This document shows positions 7,797 to 9,038 of a stretch of 9,038 nucleotides of DNA, piece by piece (positions within the stretch are counted from its first letter, which is position 1; every line of letters begins with the position of its first letter). Source of the DNA: Bacteroidota bacterium. Lineage in GTDB: Bacteria; Bacteroidota; Bacteroidia; Bacteroidales; UBA4417. The notes below the pieces were generated by a model, which searched no databases, was not told the DNA's origin, and was given only the letters and a program-made list of their open reading frames with translations. The stretch spans positions 1-9,038 of the forward strand of contig JAIFMH010000088.1 of NCBI GenBank assembly GCA_020048595.1, in the 5' to 3' direction. The position numbers and the translations under genes are program-made.

Positions 7797-7804
7797 CGGA
7801 ATTT
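7797..7804. repeat. Left target-site duplication of the small mobile element
   Basis: CGGAATTT lies directly against the left terminal repeat and is repeated perfectly at 7988-7995 directly after the right terminal repeat. An exact 8-bp direct repeat at both outer edges of an inverted-repeat-bounded segment is the expected footprint of transposition. Confidence 0.85.
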
Positions 7805-7987
7805 GTAACTTTTCACCCCAGAAAAAGTATCTAAAAATAAATACTTCCCACATATTTCGAGGGTTTCGCACATTGCAATAAAATCAATTCAGTCAATTTT
7901 ACATTAAACCCATCTAAGAAAATTGAAAATCCGTGAAAATCCATAAAATCCGTGGACTAGAATGTGAATTTAGGGGTGAATAGTTAC
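7805..7987. mobile_element. 183-bp non-coding MITE-like element, IS66-type ends suspected
   Basis: The left end GTAACTTTTCACCCC (7805-7819) and right end GGGGTGAATAGTTAC (7973-7987) are inverted repeats matching at 14 of 15 positions. The segment is flanked by a perfect 8-bp direct repeat CGGAATTT. It encodes no protein of note, so it would depend on a transposase supplied elsewhere, which makes it a miniature inverted-repeat transposable element. Termini beginning GTAA and an 8-bp duplication are, from general knowledge, features of IS66-family insertion sequences; this assignment is inference. Inside are a 6-bp hairpin (AAGTAT 7825-7830 / ATACTT 7841-7846) and three AAAATCCGTG-like units (7926-7954). 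It sits between the divergent panB and dnaK genes, about 310 bases from panB and 333 from dnaK, so it may affect spacing or carry regulatory signals. Confidence 0.8.
7926..7954. repeat. Three tandem AAAATCCGTG-like units inside the MITE
   Basis: Units are AAAATCCGTG (7926-7935), AAAATCCAT (7936-7944, one base shorter and diverged) and AAAATCCGTG (7945-7954). From memory, AATCCGTG-type short repeats recur in non-coding DNA of many Bacteroidota and other environmental bacteria; their role is unknown. The units are too short and adjacent to be a CRISPR array. Confidence 0.75.
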
Positions 7988-7995
7988 CGGAATTT
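7988..7995. repeat. Right target-site duplication of the small mobile element
   Basis: CGGAATTT follows the right terminal inverted repeat immediately and is identical to 7797-7804. Removing the element and one copy leaves a single CGGAATTT as the presumed original site. Confidence 0.85.
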
Positions 7996-8142
7996 AAACT
8001 CAACTTCCAGAATCTATTATGCAACAAGTATTGTTTTTCTATAAATTATTGACGTTTAAACCATCTTTCTGCCTTTTTGTCAGCAACCAATATTTGCATG
8101 ACAATCCAAAAGCAATACAATTGGCATAACATTCGAAGCCAC

Positions 8143-8176
8143 ATATCACAAATCCTATATATCTGATTTGTAATAT
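8143..8176. repeat. 12-bp imperfect inverted repeat upstream of dnaK
   Basis: Arms ATATCACAAATC (8143-8154) and GATTTGTAATAT (8165-8176) match at 11 of 12 positions around a 10-base AT spacer. It ends about 143 bases before the dnaK ATG. Symmetry and spacing fit either an operator for a dimeric regulator or a leader hairpin; the T-run expected of an intrinsic terminator is absent. Confidence 0.5.
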
Positions 8177-8246
8177 ATTATAAAATTTTACAACTAATTT
8201 ACTATCGTTTTTTAAAAATCCATTTTAAATAATAATCCTGATTGAG

Positions 8247-8260
8247 TGTGCAATGGCACA
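8247..8260. repeat. Short palindrome TGTGC-AATG-GCACA before dnaK
   Basis: Perfect 5-bp arms surround a 4-base centre, 59 bases before the dnaK ATG, where an operator or 5' leader hairpin could act. It is the most GC-containing symmetry in an otherwise AT-rich leader, but it is short enough to occur by chance. Confidence 0.3.
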
Positions 8261-8319
8261 ATGATTGAAACACGATGATTATCAACAAAAAAAAAGAATA
8301 ACTGAAAAAACACACTATA

Positions 8320-9038
8320 ATGGGAAAAATAATTGGTATTGATCTTGGAACTACAAACTCATGCGTTTCCGTAATGGAAGGCAACGAACCAGTAGTAATT
8401 CCTAACAGTGAAGGGAAACGCACTACCCCTTCGATAGTTGCTTTTACCGAAAATGGCGAACGTAAAGTAGGTGATCCGGCCAAAAGGCAATCTATCACCA
8501 ACCCTACAAAAACAGTTTCGTCGATAAAACGGTTTATGGGAGAAACCTACGACAGGGTAACTAAAGAAATAAAACGTATGCCTTTTACAGTAGTTAAGGG
8601 TGACAATAACACAGCACGCGTTAAAATTGATGACCGTACATTTACGCCTCAGGAAATTTCAGCCATCATTTTGCAGAAAATGAAAAAAACGGCTGAAGAT
8701 TATCTTGGACAACCAGTAACTGAAGCGGTTATAACGGTACCAGCATATTTTAGCGATTCACAACGCCAGGCTACCAAAGAAGCAGGTGAAATTGCAGGAC
8801 TCATAGTAAAACGTATTATTAATGAGCCAACTGCAGCTGCTTTGGCATACGGATTAGATAAAAAACACAAAGACATTAAAGTAGCTGTTTATGATCTTGG
8901 CGGTGGTACTTTTGATATTTCGATCCTTGAATTAGGAGAAGGTGTATTTGAAGTTAAATCAACCAATGGTAATACACACCTTGGCGGAGATGATTTTGAT
9001 CACCGGATTATTGATTGGTTAGCAGACGAATTTAAAAA
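8320..9038 (+). CDS. dnaK: Molecular chaperone DnaK (Hsp70), N-terminal part; 3' end outside window
   Basis: DnaK binds exposed hydrophobic peptides in an ATP-driven cycle with DnaJ and GrpE, aiding folding and heat-stress survival in the cytoplasm. The 239 visible codons cover most of the nucleotide-binding domain. The phosphate-1 loop GIDLGTTNSC (6-15) includes Asp8; Lys70 lies in SIKRFMG; NEPTAAALAYGLD (168-180) includes Glu169; the phosphate-2 loop DLGGGTFD (192-199) includes Asp192 and Thr197; THLGGDDFD spans 219-227. These correspond to E. coli D8, K70, E171, D194 and T199. The wording VVKGDNNTARVKIDD and AYFSDSQRQATKEAG is the Bacteroidota form. The frame is open to the window edge and starts at an ATG after an A-rich, Shine-Dalgarno-less leader. 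It is divergent from panB; grpE and dnaJ are not visible. The substrate-binding domain lies beyond the window. Confidence 0.98.
   Translation, partial: MGKIIGIDLGTTNSCVSVMEGNEPVVIPNSEGKRTTPSIVAFTENGERKVGDPAKRQSITNPTKTVSSIKRFMGETYDRVTKEIKRMPFTVVKGDNNTARVKIDDRTFTPQEISAIILQKMKKTAEDYLGQPVTEAVITVPAYFSDSQRQATKEAGEIAGLIVKRIINEPTAAALAYGLDKKHKDIKVAVYDLGGGTFDISILELGEGVFEVKSTNGNTHLGGDDFDHRIIDWLADEFK

Larger units (their letters stand above)
7996..8319. other. dnaK upstream region
   Basis: These 324 bases between the mobile element and dnaK contain no recognisable gene or structured RNA. They hold two inverted repeats (8143-8176 and 8247-8260) and an A-rich leader just before dnaK (8284-8310). There is no CIRCE operator (TTAGCACTC-N9-GAGTGCTAA), so HrcA control is not supported. 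The best -7-like match is AATATTTG near 8087-8094 (7 of 8), without a properly spaced TTG, so no promoter is called. Confidence 0.55.

Noticed and set aside
7926..7954. Possible CRISPR array
   Set aside because: Units are only 9-10 bases and directly adjacent with no spacers; no cas genes are present.
8200..8319. CIRCE/HrcA operator before dnaK
   Set aside because: Neither TTAGCACTC nor GAGTGCTAA is present; the TGTGC/GCACA palindrome does not match in arm sequence or spacing.
8202..8501. 99-residue minus-strand open frame near the dnaK start
   Set aside because: Its 5' half is antisense to the well-supported dnaK coding sequence and its 3' half covers the AT-rich leader; it has no recognisable domain.

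Overview
The window reads as a chromosomal segment from a member of the Bacteroidota, probably a Bacteroidales-like lineage. The evidence is a type IX secretion (T9SS) C-terminal sorting domain on a surface protein, a DnaK with Bacteroidota-type wording such as AYFSDSQRQATKEAG, AT-rich leaders without Shine-Dalgarno motifs, and two exact matches to the Bacteroidota -7 promoter element TAnnTTTG. Phylum is well supported; genus cannot be told from this sequence.

Six genes lie on the minus strand and one on the plus strand. In minus-strand transcription order they are: panB (7495-6677, pantothenate/CoA synthesis); an RluA-family RNA pseudouridine synthase whose start overlaps the panB end (6696-5962); a 259-base gap; a 718-residue T9SS-exported surface protein (5702-3546); a stand-alone response-regulator receiver (3508-3107); a strong stem-loop terminator (3047-3072); a 949-residue outer-membrane protein combining a MA-type metallopeptidase domain, a TolB/WD40-like propeller and a probable C-terminal beta-barrel (3011-162); and, 16 bases on, the start of a small holin-like membrane protein cut by the window edge (145-1). 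On the plus strand, dnaK starts at 8320 and runs off the right edge.

The 824 bases between the divergent panB and dnaK starts are the least ordinary part. They hold a small non-coding mobile element (7805-7987) with 15-bp terminal inverted repeats (14 of 15 matching, ends GTAAC) flanked by a perfect 8-bp target duplication CGGAATTT. Inside it is a run of three AAAATCCGTG-like units. There are also several inverted repeats between the element and dnaK. The ends and the 8-bp duplication resemble IS66-family elements, so it is best read as a MITE moved in trans.

The coding genes are mostly housekeeping or cell-envelope functions. No complete new multi-gene system is evident. The items most worth following up are the MITE, the peptidase-propeller-barrel protein, and the receiver-only regulator paired with a T9SS surface protein.
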